From: Elmis aenea
Lineage: Eukaryota; Arthropoda; Insecta; Coleoptera; Elmidae
Assembly (NCBI GenBank): GCA_947652605.1
Contig: OX393579.1
Location: 38,818,970-38,882,969 of the forward strand
Length of the DNA: 64,000 bases
Reading direction: 5' to 3'
Shown: in pieces, positions 37,267 through 49,653 of the stretch
How the letters are laid out: every line of letters begins with the position of its first letter
How positions within the stretch are numbered: position 1 is the stretch's first letter
Made by a program: the position numbers and the translations under genes
The notes under the pieces: model-generated
Seen by the model: only the letters and a program-made list of their open reading frames with translations
Database searches by the model: none
Told to the model about the DNA's origin: nothing

Positions 37267-38440
37267 CAGGGTTGAGCAGATTTAAATCAATTGATTTAAA
37301 TCAAGATTTAAATCATAATTTAAATCAAGTGATTTTTTAAAAAAGTTATCAATTTAAATCACAGATTATTTGATTACAATATAATATTGATTTATAATAA
37401 AATAAAATTGTATTACTATTAGTAATTAAATACACGAAATGGTGAATAAACCATATCAATTTGCTCTTGTAAAGTAATATTCATTGTGGAAATGCAATAA
37501 TTCAAAATATAAATGACAAGTTTTTGACGTTAGCGTAATGAACAGTCAGTTTTTTCAATTTCCACGGCACTCTATTGCTTCAATAACGATTTGAAAAAAA
37601 ATGTCGAATATCTCGAAAAGTATGAGTTTTGGGTATAGGACATACTTAACAAAATATGAAGCTCTTTTAAAGATGAATTCGATGACATAAAAAAATACAG
37701 GGTTTGCATTTGAAAAAATCGAGTTACGGGCTTTTGAAAATCATGGAAGTTGCCACCCTGTATGTGTGATTCAAATTTTTTCATAGCGAATAGAGAAATG
37801 CATGTCCATACCAAATTACAACTCTGTATTTCAAAATAACTTCAAGAGAATTTTTTAAATAAAGACTTAAAACATTGAATAATTTTTTTTTACAACGCCG
37901 TATAAAAACCTGTAGTATTTTATATTGATGCAAAGCTAAAATTAAGGCGATCAAAAATAATAAATAAAAAATTGGGTGTTGTATTTGAAATATAAAAGTT
38001 GCTATTAGTTCCAGAAAGGTGACTCACCCTGTATATATAAAAATATTTTTATTGTGTTGTTTAGAAAAAACTGTATAAAATAGCATTTAAATCAACTTCA
38101 TATCTCAAGCTGTTTAGCCACAATCGACCGATGCCGCATTAATGACACCCTGTATATAATTAATTAAACATCACCATTTAGCACTGATTTTTTCAAAATT
38201 CTTAATCAATATATTTAATTTTTCATTTTGACAAAAATTCACCAATGAATTAAATATATTGATTATTAAATATATTAGCACAAAACAGAAATAGCATGTG
38301 AATATGTCACTAAATTCGATAATATGGTACATTTGATTTAAATCCAAAACAATCTGATTTAAATCAAAAAAATCTGATTTAAATCAAATAAATCGATTTT
38401 TTTGATTTTTTTTTTTAAATTATGATTTTTATCCACCCTG
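37267..38440. mobile_element. hAT-type element filled with GATTTAAATC motifs
   Basis: CTATGAAC at 37259-37266 and 38441-38448 is a perfect 8-bp duplication. The ends are CAGGGTTGAGCAG and TTATCCACCCTG. Both subterminal zones carry many GATTTAAATC or TGATTTAAATCA palindromes. The interior contains another inserted repeat (37511-38033). Confidence 0.8.
37511..38033 (-). repeat. Inserted repeat, ends GTGAGTCACC, copy 1
   Basis: It ends TTCCAGAAAGGTGACTCACC followed by CTGTA, and at the other side begins AAATGACAAGTTTTTGACG. The same sequence in opposite orientation lies at 41651-42220. It carries TACAGGG and CACCCTGTA motifs internally. It lies inside the GATTTAAATC hAT element. Confidence 0.65.
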
Positions 38441-38448
38441 CTATGAAC

Positions 38449-40804
38449 CCAATACGCACAAATATCATTGACAGTCAGAGATGTCGTTACAGCGTTCCAG
38501 CAGCGACTAACACATGTATTAGTCTATAGTTGACGTATGTGCATAAACCAATTAATGTAGTAGTCCATGTATTAGTAAATTTTCGTCTGCTGGAACAAAC
38601 CTCAAAACCTGAGGCAAAGATCGTAGCTTTTTAACATAAAAATGGGGCGTCACTAAAGGTTTTTTTTTTTAATTGAACACTCGGTATATTTTTGCATAAT
38701 CGAACTCAGCAAGAAAATCTCCATAATAATAAATAAAAATAAGAAAGTTAGGTGTAATGTATCGATATTTACCTATATGACAAAAAAAAATGAATTTCGC
38801 TATCTTATTAAGGACAAAAAGCTATGCAAAAAATGTCTAAAGTTTTTCTTCACCTTTTTGTTTAAGCGAGATATTTAACATTGTTGAAAATTGACAAAAA
38901 TCGGTTTTTGGCTACATTTTGAAATTTAAAAAAGATATCAAAAATTTGTTTACGACAATGAATTCCTCTCGAAAAAATAAATCGAGACTACGTAATTGGT
39001 TTTTTTCTATCTCTGATAATAACCGGGATACCCCCCCTATATGGCCATCGAAAATACGCCACCCTGAACATAGACCGTATCAATCAATTCTTCTTTTGGA
39101 AAATTCATATTGAATATGTTATACTAATTTATTTATGTTTTAACAATTGATAGCAATTAACTCTGACATTTGTTACTACAGAAATTATTGTTTCTATTGT
39201 CAAAGTCGGGGCCTACTCCGAGAAAACTAGGAAATTCCTACACAACGCTTATAAGAATATGTAAAATGTAAATATCTTAGAAAATATTCATTTTAGGTAT
39301 AGGTAAGTATTAAGAAAAGTTGAAGAAAAACAAAAATGCAACAAAACTACGTAATAATATACAGGGTGTTCCATTTGACAAAATAAAGTTATTGATGTTT
39401 GAATATTGGGAAGTTGGCACATCTTCAAGAAACACCCTGTATAATATAAATTAATTTTGATGTATTTAGAATTTAGACTATGACTCCACCTTTTGACTTT
39501 GTATGTACAAAATACCATGCCAATTATTATTTATAACCTTGTGCTCTTGACAAGTATTGTACCCTGTTTTTCTGGCAATTCAAAGATTTTTTGAGATAAA
39601 TTGGCAACGTCGCAAAAAAATGAAAAAAAACAAAATACTGTCATATGGAGATTTTCTTGCTGAATTCGATTATGCAAAAATGTACCTACTGGGTGTTCAA
39701 TTTAAAAAAAATACCTTTAGTGACGCCCCACTTTTATGAAACACCCTGTATACTTGAAACTAATTTTAAAACATGCACGTCTAGAAAAACTATAAGTTTC
39801 ATTTTAAACTTTTTTTTAATAAGTTAACATTAAGGGCAATAATGGACTTTATCGCACTATTGGCGCACCCTGTATAAGGAACGATGTATGTTATGTGGTT
39901 ATTTTTATTAAACACCTTGCAAATGGCGTAATGACCATTGCGTTGAAATCTTATAGAATCGCTTTCGCAGCCAGTATTCATTTCAATCCTTGTATTTTAG
40001 CCTATCGTCTTTGAGAGGATATGCTAAACAAAATCAAGAAAACTACCTGAACCAAACACTTGCTTAATAATTACCCTACAAATATTTATTTTCAAAAACA
40101 TTCTTGGAGCTAAAGGATTCATATTTTTAAGTGATAATATTTCTACACTTATTTCTACACCTAACTTACATTCTCATTTTTTTATTCAGCAGTACTTAGA
40201 TACCTTCCCTAACGCATCGAATACTTTTCCCTAAAATTTCAAATTTGTTTTAAAGCTGGCGTAACGGAATAGGCCGGAATTATCGCCGTCTCTCAAGTAT
40301 AAATTATCTCATCCAGAAAACCCTCAGTAGGGAATAGTGCCCCTAAAGTAGGTGAACCGCAGACATTCGTGGGGTCATCTACAGCGTTCCCAGCCACAAA
40401 TGTACTCAAACCTCGTTCATTTTACACATATTGTAGGAAATGGAATCAACCGTGACAGTTACGACCTATTCATGGTTCGAATATTGAAACACAAAGCTAT
40501 ATGTGACTACGCTAAACATCTTGTTTTATCTGATATCACATAAACCATATAATGCAATCGTACAAAAGCATCGAACCAGCTATCATTCTAGGTTGTTTCT
40601 TAATAATTTTAAAAACTAAGAAAATATTTAAAGATAAAAAAAAGTATATGATAAATTTTGTTAGAATAGTGTAAACAAATATGAAAATTTCATAATTACT
40701 TCTTCTGTAATATTAATTATCTGCCCAAAGGCATTAGGAAATGTGAGTCATTAGTGGCGGATCGGTCGATTGTGGTGGCTAAACGGTTTGAGATAGAAAG
40801 TTGA
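38449..40804. other. Gene-free, several TACAGGGTG ends
   Basis: No gene seen. TACAGGGTGTTCC at about 39360 faces ACACCCTGTATAAT at about 39431, and CACCCTGTATA occurs at about 39741 and 39868, so one or more short MITEs of that family are here. Confidence 0.45.
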
Positions 40805-40812
40805 CTCAAACG

Positions 40813-41594
40813 TAGGGATTGCAATCCCGATCAAATTTTACGATCCCGGGATTTCGGGATTGGTTGTTTTAATCCCGGGATCCCGGGATCCCGGGATTAT
40901 ATATAATGTGAAGTATTTGCTTAAAAACTGAAGCTAATGCAGTGTATATAATTTTTTTTAGAATTGCAAATGATTTACATAAATATTGAATAATTTAGTA
41001 ATTATCATTTATTTTTATTAACTTTTTATTTAATTTGTTTCCTCTATAATTTCTGTTAATAATAATTGAAAAATACATACATATATACATACCTACCCTA
41101 TTATGTTTTATTATTATAAAAATAATCAAACTATTAGATATAACATTTGAATAAATGAAATATATTTGAATAAATTTATTATACATTAGAATACATAATT
41201 ACATATACATAAATTTGCTGAAACTGTTAAAAACTCAAACAAAGCACAACTTTAATTCACTAAAAATTTAAAAAATATACTGTTGTATAAGAAACGAAAA
41301 TTAAAGAAATTAGGATGATTATTATCTTAGTACAAGAATTTTTTTAAATTTTGTTATTATACATAAGACGGCGAGCGGCGACATAAACAAGCTTAAACTT
41401 GCAAAATTGCATCGTTTAACATATTCGCGTTCAGTAGATACCAACTATGAGCAATGTTTTTTACATAAGAATGTACTTATAGTTAAAATTAAAATCCCGA
41501 AAATCCCGGGATTCTACATTTAAAATCCCGGGATTTTCGAGACCAAAAAGCGACCGGGATCCCGGGATCCCGAATCCCGGTATTGCAATCCCTA
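40813..41594. mobile_element. hAT-type MITE with AATCCCGGGATT motifs, copy 1
   Basis: CTCAAACG at 40805-40812 and 41595-41602 is a perfect 8-bp duplication. The ends are TAGGGATTGCAATCCCG and its complement with one internal mismatch. ATCCCGGGATCCCGGGAT-like palindromic motifs fill both subterminal zones. The second copy, in opposite orientation, is at 53526-54325. Confidence 0.85.
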
Positions 41595-41650
41595 CTCAAA
41601 CGGTATCCCATACAGTTTTTTCTTCTGAACACGATAAAAATATTTTTAAA

Positions 41651-42220
41651 TATACAGGGTGAGTCACCTCTCTGGAACCAATAGCAACTTTTATATTTCA
41701 AATACAACACCCCATTTTTTATTTAATATTCTTGACCGCCTTCATTTTAGCTTTACATCGATATAAAATAGTAGAGGTTTTTATGCGGCCTTGTCACTAA
41801 AAAAAAATAATTTTCAAAATTTTTCAAGGTTTTAAGTTTTTATTTAAAAAATTCTCCTGAAGTCATTTTTCGAAGCACAGAGTTGTAATTTGGTAAGGAC
41901 ATGCAGAAAACATTGCGCTATTAGCTCGATACGAAGTTTGAATCACGCATACAGGGTGTTCATAAATAGGTGGCTACTTTCCTGATTTTCAAAAGCTCGT
42001 AATTCAATTTTTTCAAATGCAAACCCCTGTATTTTTTTATGTCATTGAATTCGTCTTTAAGAAAGCTTCATTTTTTGTTGAGTATGTCCTATACCCAAAA
42101 CTCTACTTTACGAGATATTCGACATTATTTTTTGTAAATCGTTATTAAAGCAAATAGGATGCAGTGGAAATCGAAAAAGCTGACTGTTCACTTCGCTAAC
42201 GTCAAAAACTTGTCATTTAT
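41651..42220 (+). repeat. Inserted repeat, ends GTGAGTCACC, copy 2
   Basis: It begins TATACAGGGTGAGTCACCTC and ends CGTCAAAAACTTGTCATTTA. It matches the complement of 37511-38033 along its length with scattered changes. Confidence 0.65.
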
Positions 42221-43830
42221 TTCTCGGCCTTTTAACTTTAGCTACTAACCACTAACTACTATCTACTATCTACTACGTTCATTGTGAACGCGAACTAAGA
42301 GCCATGAGTTAGAATATATTTCCTTTTGATATAACGCGCTGGATTTCCTCTTTAACAAAAAAGATTTGTAAGCATTCGAAACAGACCACGATGTATTTAC
42401 AATAGTCACAACGTTTTAGACTAAAACCTTTGAAAAAAAAGAACTTTCAGAACCCTATAATTGTATCTGGCAAGTCCAAACAGATTTTAATACAACTTTG
42501 TATACAAAAAGTTTATCTTCAACTGAGAGCTTAGGTGTCTACCGGTTATTAAATGCAGTTTTAACAATACAGGATTGTCAAAGACAAGAAGTATGCAGAT
42601 TAGGTTATGTTACATTAGGTTTGTGTTGGGCACCATCATTGCTCGAACCTATCCTAACCCTTATAATCACAATATAGGTAGTATCAATAAAAATTGCCGG
42701 CACCTTTTTTACGTCATGGTCCAGGAAATGCACCTTAGATGTGGGACGCTATAAAAGCACTATCGTGTCTTGTTATTCTTCTCTCTGCCGAAGATGTGTT
42801 AAGCTGTTAAGTATTTTTAAACTAAAAACGCGAACGTTTTAAATTTATAACTACCGGCATACTAATATTCGAGATGCATCTGCAGGAATAATTAGAAAAA
42901 AGTTAATTAGTTAAGCCATTTTTTTACGACCTGTTTAACTTCAGTAGGTACTGTAGCAAAATATAAAAAAAGTACATTTTCATATGAAAGTGACAAGATT
43001 TAAGTAAAACGATAATGAATTATTTTTAGGTTTCTTAGTTTATATCTAAACCCTATATTATATTACGGATTACCAAGAACTATAACGTTATAATTCATAA
43101 CCGGTTCTTACTCATTAAGCAATATCACACAACTATTTTATCATTATATAGTTCAAAATTACAACACAATTTTTACATAATTACTTTTCGACTTTTTATG
43201 CGTAAATTTTCTATTTAAATAATTCGTTTTCATTCTTAACATCCCTAAACATTTATTTCGAATAACAATGCCTTTGTTACCAAAAAACTTTTTACAAGCC
43301 GACGATTTCGATTTTTTTCCGAATAAGTACACCCAATTACTTGATTGTGTTTTCCAGCCGATGAGCTTTCAAAACAATTTTTAATTTTATACCTATAAAT
43401 TTCAATTTAACTTGCCTTAACAATTTCGAATTAAAATTAAGCATAAAACTCATTACTTCCTTAAACTACTGCACGAAAAACACAAGCTTAATTTTGGAAG
43501 GTTGAACTCGCAACAGACACACAAATCAATGCCAACTCTAGTTTTCCTTAATGGTCGGGCTTCTTCCAGTTTGTCAACTGTAAAAAGAACCTTTTAAAAT
43601 CTTAGTTTTGCCTTAACAAAAGCGCACAGTAAATCAGTTCGGTTTTTCAATTTAACGGAATGCATTCCAGTCCTACGTCTTACAAATAAATTATAAAATT
43701 ATAAACCCCTTATAAAGCTGCGCTGGTACAGACATTAATCGCGTTATTTACTAAAATAATTTGTAAGCATTTTAGTTTAAAAAAAAAAAACTAAAACTGC
43801 AAGATTTTCAGAAAACATAAAAAAATAAAG
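42221..43830. other. AT-rich, gene-free stretch
   Basis: A short low-complexity run of ACTAACTACTATCTACT type occurs near 42245-42275. Nothing else is supportable. Confidence 0.45.
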
Positions 43831-44020
43831 GTGAGTCTCCACGCAAGCATTGTAATAGTTTAACTGTGCTACTGCGTGTGACCGAACCATTCTCATTTAT
43901 TGCAAGCGCGACATTGCATTACACTCTTAGCTGGTCTAAACATTTTATTGCAAATGTGATTGGTTCGCTTAATAGAATATCACTCAGTTGCACTATTTTA
44001 CTGCTGTCATGGAGACTCAC
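43831..44020. mobile_element. 190-bp MITE, GTGAGTCTCC ends
   Basis: GTGAGTCTCCACG at the left faces the right end CATGGAGACTCAC. Inner pairs such as GCAACTGAGT and its partial complements are weak. It is non-coding. Confidence 0.5.
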
Positions 44021-44465
44021 TTTTAAGATAAACTGACGTTTTTACGTATTTTTTCTACGACCACTATAGTAAATGACTATTACTGTACAGCTTGCAAGCA
44101 TAAAAAGTGGGTCTTTACGCACGATAAGTAAAAAGCACAGTTTTTTTAAGAAATGATCAAAGTAGGCTCTCGTCAAACCCATCCTGTATGCAGAGTAAGG
44201 GAGTCCTTACACACAGGGAAAGCAAAAAGCACACTTGTCTAGAATCGTCAAAGTTGACTTACGTCAAACTTGACAGTTAACAGCGTACGTACAAGTGTGT
44301 TTACTATTAGCCAAAAAACCGATAAAACAGTATGTATTAAGTGATCGTAGAAAAAGTATGCTACATAACACGAGTTGTAAAGCAGTTGCGCACTCGTGGT
44401 AATACACAACTTTCCCATTACTGCGTAATATGCTTTTTCTACAAACACTAATGTAACGCACACTT

Positions 44466-46094
44466 GAGTCGCCTAGATGCAAACTCGGTTATATCCATTT
44501 TGGGTGCAAATTAAACTGACAGTGCCATCTTGTAGAGAATTGAATTCTCTATGAATATAGACATACCCTGACATTCAAAACCGACTAAAACATGTGCTCC
44601 ACACCGTTTAAATGCAAAGGTCCAATGCAAAACCGGGCAATTCCTATTTTACATAGTAGCAGAAACGACTAAATCAATATCCATGCAAAATCGGTTATAT
44701 CCAATGGCAAAATTTATCTTTAGCTACAAATACGGTTAAATCCATTTTCATAGGTTTTACGAATTATTTTAAGCTTAAAACAAATTCGAGTTGTTGTGTA
44801 CAAGCACGTGTTTGAAAGAAGATGGATCCAGAGCGATTTGTAAGTTTAAAGTTCCCAAAGGAAAGCCCGTGCTAAAGCATTCTTTGGGCTTCTAAAGGAA
44901 GAGAGGAAAGATTTACTCACCATTCCGTCAGAAAAATTTAGTGCTCCCAAAAATACCTGACCAAATTACATATTATAAGTGTCAATTTTATATTTACAAT
45001 TTTTACGGTTGTTGTGGGATCGTCAAAAAGCAAATTGTCTCCCCAAAATGTTTTCATCTACACTTGGTTTGAACACGAAAGTTCAAAATCTTCTAATGAA
45101 ATTGTATCAGCAGTGTATGACTGCATTATTAAAATTGAAATTGATGATGATACGAGGGAGATTCGTTTAATGGCCGACGGGTGTACTGGACAAATTAAGA
45201 ACAAATGTATGATTGCAATGGCTTGTAAATGGTTTTCGTAAGCGCCAAAACAAATTAATACAATACAGCTAATTTTCCCTGTCACTCGGCACTCATGTCT
45301 ACCATCAGATCGCGTATTTGCTCAGATAGAGAAACAGGTTCGTAAAAAAGATACCATAATAGATCCAGAAGACTATATCAACATTTTCAAAGTTCATGGT
45401 ACTGTGTGTGAAGAGACTCGCAGAAGATTGGACGGTATTTGACTGGAGGAACGCTATAAAAAATGTGATGAAACCAACAAGCTGTTTGCCTTTTAAGCTA
45501 TCCTCTTGTAAAAGATTTGTTCTAAGCAGAAGTAAAAAAGGAAAAATTTTTGTGAAAGGTAAAATGAATTATAAAAATGACTGCAGTGGCTCCATCAATT
45601 TGTAAAAGGGGAAAAACCCTTTAGATGATCGCTCCAAAGTTTTTACCAGTAGGCAATCGGCCCATCAAGCAAATAAAAAAAAGACAATGTAAATGAGTTA
45701 CCAATCAAACATTTTGGAAAAGATTGGCTCTCAAAGTCAGAAGAATATAAATAAAATTTTCATAAAGACATTATAAATTCTGTTACCGATAATAATGGTA
45801 CAGATGAAGTAAACGGCTTATGATATTATTAAATGAATGCTATGTTTTTAATTCAAATCCGGGCAAATCCTGAATTAGCTGCAAAAGTGGCTAAATGCGT
45901 GCTTAATTTTCATTTTTCTCTTAAACGATTTGAGTTTGTTTTTTGAGGTTCCGGAGGATTATTCTTCATATTTCTCCTTAATTTTGTCAACAAAAACAAT
46001 AATTTTAACTAAACTGTGCAAGTCGTTATAGTTTTTCTCAATTATCTCATTTCCAATAAAAGTGGAGATAGTCAGTTTTGCATCTAGGCGACTC
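44466..46094. mobile_element. Sola-like DNA transposon relic, 4-bp duplication
   Basis: GAGTCGCCTAGATGCAAA at the left and its exact complement at the right form 18-bp inverted ends. ACTT flanks both sides (44462-44465 and 46095-46098). Related copies of the host repeat read CACACTTGTCTAGAA at the corresponding place, which supports a 4-bp duplication. Units like GCAAAATCGGTTATATCCA recur within about 300 bp of the left end. Four-base duplications are typical of the Sola superfamilies, but the superfamily call is tentative. Confidence 0.6.
45014..45441 (+). pseudogene. Transposase relic inside the Sola-like element
   Basis: One frame with a single premature stop (after KWFS at 45239-45241) reads FEHESSKSSNEIVSAVYDCI, then IRLMADGCTGQIKNKCMIAM, then after the stop RHSCLPSDRVFAQIEKQVRK and PEDYINIFKVHGTV. 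The D-G-C-x-G-Q-x-K-N block and the later H-S-x-L-P-x-D-R-V-F block are shared by a class of insect DNA-transposon proteins that I link tentatively to Sola. The conserved Asp residues in both blocks could be catalytic, which is inference. The N-terminus and C-terminus are broken. Confidence 0.5.
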
Positions 46095-46440
46095 ACTTGT
46101 CTAGAAAAATCGAAGTAGCCTTACGTCAAACATTGCCTGCATGCATAGTAAGTGAGTTATAACGCACGGTAAGCAAAAGGCACACTTGTCTAGAAACATC
46201 AAAGTAGGCACCTCAAAATTGACAAGAACGTAATTACATGTGTGTATTAGCTAAAAAGCCGATAAAAACGTAGGTATTAAGTGTTCGTAGAAAAAGTATG
46301 CCACATAATACGAGTTGTGAAGCAATTACGCACTCGTGGAAATACGCACTCGCAGCTACACGGCTCCGTGCGTAACTTTTCCACTCTTGCGTAATATGCT
46401 TCTTACAACTCTTGTTATGTAATATACAATTTTACACCTC

Positions 46441-47396
46441 TTGTTATGTAATATAATACTATTACGTAGTATATCGCTCATTTGTTAGAGGATCTGCATA
46501 ACTCAAATTTTGCAGTTTTTTAGTACCTCTAAAAATTGTTAATAAAAATATTATGCTATACAGAGTCTCTCAGATAACATTTCCAGAATAGGGATCTCGC
46601 TTATATAAAAGATACAGGTTTACTTAAATTAGATGAATTATTCCCAAGTATGAGAGGAGCTACAATCAATTTTTAAAAGTACAAAACTTCTCGTACTTCA
46701 GAAGTTACAACAAAAAATATGAAAATGTTGAATTTTTTTTGTCTCATGACTGTCGTGTCCGCATACCACATAATAATAAATATTGCTTAAGGGTTCTTTG
46801 AAATCAAGAACGGTGATTTATAACAAGTTTTTATCCAAAAGCCGGTTTACTACTCTTATATGATTATAAAATTGCCTAAACAAACTTTTTTTTTGCAATC
46901 CGTACACAACTGAAAAATAAAAGTAGGTATTTATATAATGTGGGTATCGTTCAGTTATGTTTAAACTTATTACTTAAAAATAAGGAAAAACGGTATTGTT
47001 TTTATATTTATTCATAAAATAAGACAATTAAATCAGTGTTTAAGATAACGCAATAAAATTGTTTTTTTTATCATCATCCATTTAAACATTTGGCTTTGAA
47101 AATATTAATTTTTGTGTTTATCGTTTTATAATTAAGAAACTATACAGTACTGTAGGTTAAAACATGTATGCAAAACTGCTGTAAACTAATAACTTTATCT
47201 ATCCTTAACATAAATTACGAGCTCTGGGTAATTTTTTCATATGCCCTAATTAAAACAAACACACCTTTATTTTATTAATAATTAACCTTTAAGCTACTAA
47301 AAACAAAATGCTTTAAAAATATACTCCTACAACCTTTAGAGAACTGTAAGAAATTTTTAACGTTTTCAAGTAAAGTAGAATCCTAATAATTAACTG
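46441..47396. other. No gene; MITE fragment at 46559-46690
   Basis: 46559-46690 is a diverged copy of the 2908-3030 repeat (TACAGAGTCTCTCAG, then ATAGGGATCTCGCTT). The rest is AT-rich upstream sequence of WTM-1. Confidence 0.45.
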
Positions 47397-47467
47397 ATGA
47401 CCTAGAAAATATGTTTACGAAATACGTTAAGTATAATACCTTTGATTTGATAACACTGCGCATAAAT
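47397..47467 (+). promoter_or_regulatory. WTM-1 promoter block
   Basis: GATGACCTAG at 47397 and TGATAACACTGCGCATAAAT at 47448-47467 are shared with WTM-3, and in weaker form with WTM-2. TGATAA is a GATA-factor type site, TGACCT is the complement of the nuclear-receptor half-site AGGTCA, and CATAAAT could serve as a TATA-like box. Factor identities are inference. Confidence 0.5.
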
Positions 47468-47527
47468 GAAACAACTTAACATACTGCTTTAGCGACATAC
47501 CTAGTGAATAGTTGAGAGTTGTGCGTA

Positions 47528-49538
47528 ATGACTCGTTCATTTGTTTTAATTGCGTTTGTTTTGATAATATTTAATGTATGTCAAGCTCAATGGTTTTCAT
47601 ATCGAAATCGATATTTTTATCGTTGTCCGCCACCACCAAATGAGGGATTTTGTAAAGTAATAACTTGTAATAATTATCCTTCCGCAGAAGGTTACAGATG
47701 TTGTCGAAATATCTGTGGTGGAACATACTGCTACCATCCATTTATATGTAAACAAATAACAGTGTTGTAGTTGTTAAGATTAAACATTATTTTTCAGAGA
47801 TCCAGCTACCAAATTCAGATTTTCAATACACAAACAACAAGAGCAGTTGCGTCAACAGTAACAACGACGGCTACAACAAAGAGAGCAGGAGCAACAAGTT
47901 TAACAACAGCAGCTAATACTATAAAAATAGTAACAGTAACATCAACAAAACTACCGACAAAAATAATCCCAGCATTTACAATAAAATTATTAACAACAAG
48001 AGCACCAACAACAGTAACAACAGTAACATCAACAAAACGACCGACAAAAATTATCTCAACAACTACAACAAAATTATTAACAACAAGAACACCAACAGCA
48101 GAAACATCAACAAAACTACCGACAAAAACAATCCCAACAACTACAATAAAATTATTAACAACAAGAGCACCAACAACAGTAACAACAGCACCATCAGTGA
48201 AATCAACAGTGACAACAATACATACAGCAGCGACTTTAGTAACAACAGCAGAAACAATAACCCCAACATCAAACAAAACAACAGTTTCGACAGCAACCAA
48301 AGAAACATCAGAATGGTCATTCGCTGGAACAACAGTAACAACAGCAGAAACAGTAGAAAAAACTGAAATAGTAACAGAAGAAACACAGGATAGTATAACA
48401 GCATCTACACCAGTAAGAACAACAGCACCAATAGAAAAAACCGACATGACAACAATATCAAAAACCGAGACTTTTTTAACCACAACAGAAACAGCTGCAA
48501 CAGTAACGGGAGAAACATCAGAACGAAATACCGCAGAAACAACAGTAAAACCAACAGATACAACAGCAGAACCATTTAAAAATGGAACAATAATTAAAAC
48601 AATAACAGTAGAATACCCGGAAAAAAACAACAACATCTACATTAGTATCAACAGCAGCAACATCAGGAAAAACGACGGCAGCAACTTTACTAACAACAGC
48701 AGAAACAACAAATGCAATATTAGACAAAACAACAGCTTCAACAATCACGGAAAAAACGCCAGAATGGACAACCGCAGGAACAACAAAAGAGCCGATAAAA
48801 GAAATAACAACAGTTGAAACACTAACAGAAGAAAATCCGGAAAGAACAATGCTATCTACATCAGTAATAACATCAGAAAAAACAACGGAAGCAACTTTAC
48901 TTACAACAGCAGAAAAAACAAAAACTACATCAGACCAAACAATCACGGAAAAACCACCTGACTGGACAACCGCAGAAACAACAAAGGAGCCGATAAAAGA
49001 AATAGCAACAGTTGAAACACTAACAGAAGAAATTCAGGAAAGAACAATACCATCTACATCAGTAATAACAGCAGACACATTAGAAAAAACAAGGGAATCA
49101 ACTTTACTAACAACAGCAGGAAAAACAAAAACAACATCAGACCAAACAACAGCTTCAACAATCGCGGAAAAAGCACCAGAATGGCCGACCGCAGGACCAG
49201 CAGAAAAACCGATAAAAGAAATAACAAAAGTTGAAATACTGACAGAAGAAATTCCGGGAAGAACAACACCATCGGTAATAACAGCAAACACATCGGAAAA
49301 AACAACGGAAGCAACTTTATTAACAACAGTAGAAATAACAAATGCAATATTAGACGAAACAACAACTTCAAATACTTCAAATAACAAATGAAACCCCAGA
49401 GAGAACAGCATCTTCAACATTAGTAAGAACAATAGAAACATCAGTAAAACAACAACAACCACAGTACACAACCCTGCAATAACAGCAGAAACAAGCGGAG
49501 AAACTAAAAAAACAAAGGCAGTAAAAGTAACAGACTAA
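47528..49538 (+). pseudogene. WTM-1, decaying WAP-like/mucin gene
   Basis: The ATG at 47528 aligns with the starts of its three paralogues. Residues 1-20 form a signal peptide ending CQA. The WAP-like core follows with Cys 33, 42, 47, 58, 59, 63 and 68, but the fourth core Cys is Ser52 and one residue is inserted before Cys47. The paralogues splice right after this point with GTATGT or GTACGT. Here the site reads ATATGT at 47744, and reading through meets TAG at 47768. The expected tail exon starts at 47798 (acceptor TTTTTCAG) and is Thr-rich, but it is shifted by one A in an A7 run at about 48621-48627 and again near 49380. Loss of a disulfide, donor and frame together argues for a pseudogene. 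Assembly homopolymer errors could explain the shifts but not the Cys and donor changes. Confidence 0.7.
48630..49375 (+). repeat. WTM-1 tail: ~200-bp coding tandem repeat
   Basis: About 3.5 units of roughly 65 codons each pass through SVIT, ATLLTTA, TSDQTT, PEWTTA, PIKEI and LTEEIPERT-like blocks. Units start near 48640, 48850, 49045 and 49265. Units differ by substitutions and short deletions, which indicates old duplications. Confidence 0.65.
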
Positions 49539-49653
49539 ATAATAATAAGTAAAACTCCAAAAAGTAAAACCCAAAAAACGTGAAAGATAACAGCAGATTA
49601 AACACCAGATTAATCACCAGAGACCAACAGCATCTACAATAGCAAAAGCAGCT

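Larger units (their letters stand above)
44045..46440. repeat. Dispersed repeat (GCACGGTAAGCAAA), interrupted copies
   Basis: Blocks such as GGTCTTTACGCACGATAAG, CACACTTGTCTAGAA, CGTACAAGTGTGTTTA and CACGAGTTGTAAAGCA run from 44045 to 44465 and resume at 46095. Related sequence is at 53455-54690. The part from ACGAGTTGT (about 46311) to ACAACTCTTGT (about 46398) folds back on itself. A 1.6-kb element interrupts this repeat. Confidence 0.65.

Noticed and set aside
47748..47797. GTAAAC donor for WTM-1 (and equivalent GTAAA sites in WTM-3 and WTM-4)
   Set aside because: These donors are phase 1. Joining them to exon 2 gives an immediate stop in WTM-1 and WTM-3 and a stop after a few codons in WTM-4, whereas the phase-0 GTATGT/GTACGT donors keep the tail frame in three genes.
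47815..49574. Long minus-strand Val/Phe-rich open frames opposite WTM-1
   Set aside because: Complement of Thr-rich repeat codons. The plus-strand frame has the paralogous head and acceptor.
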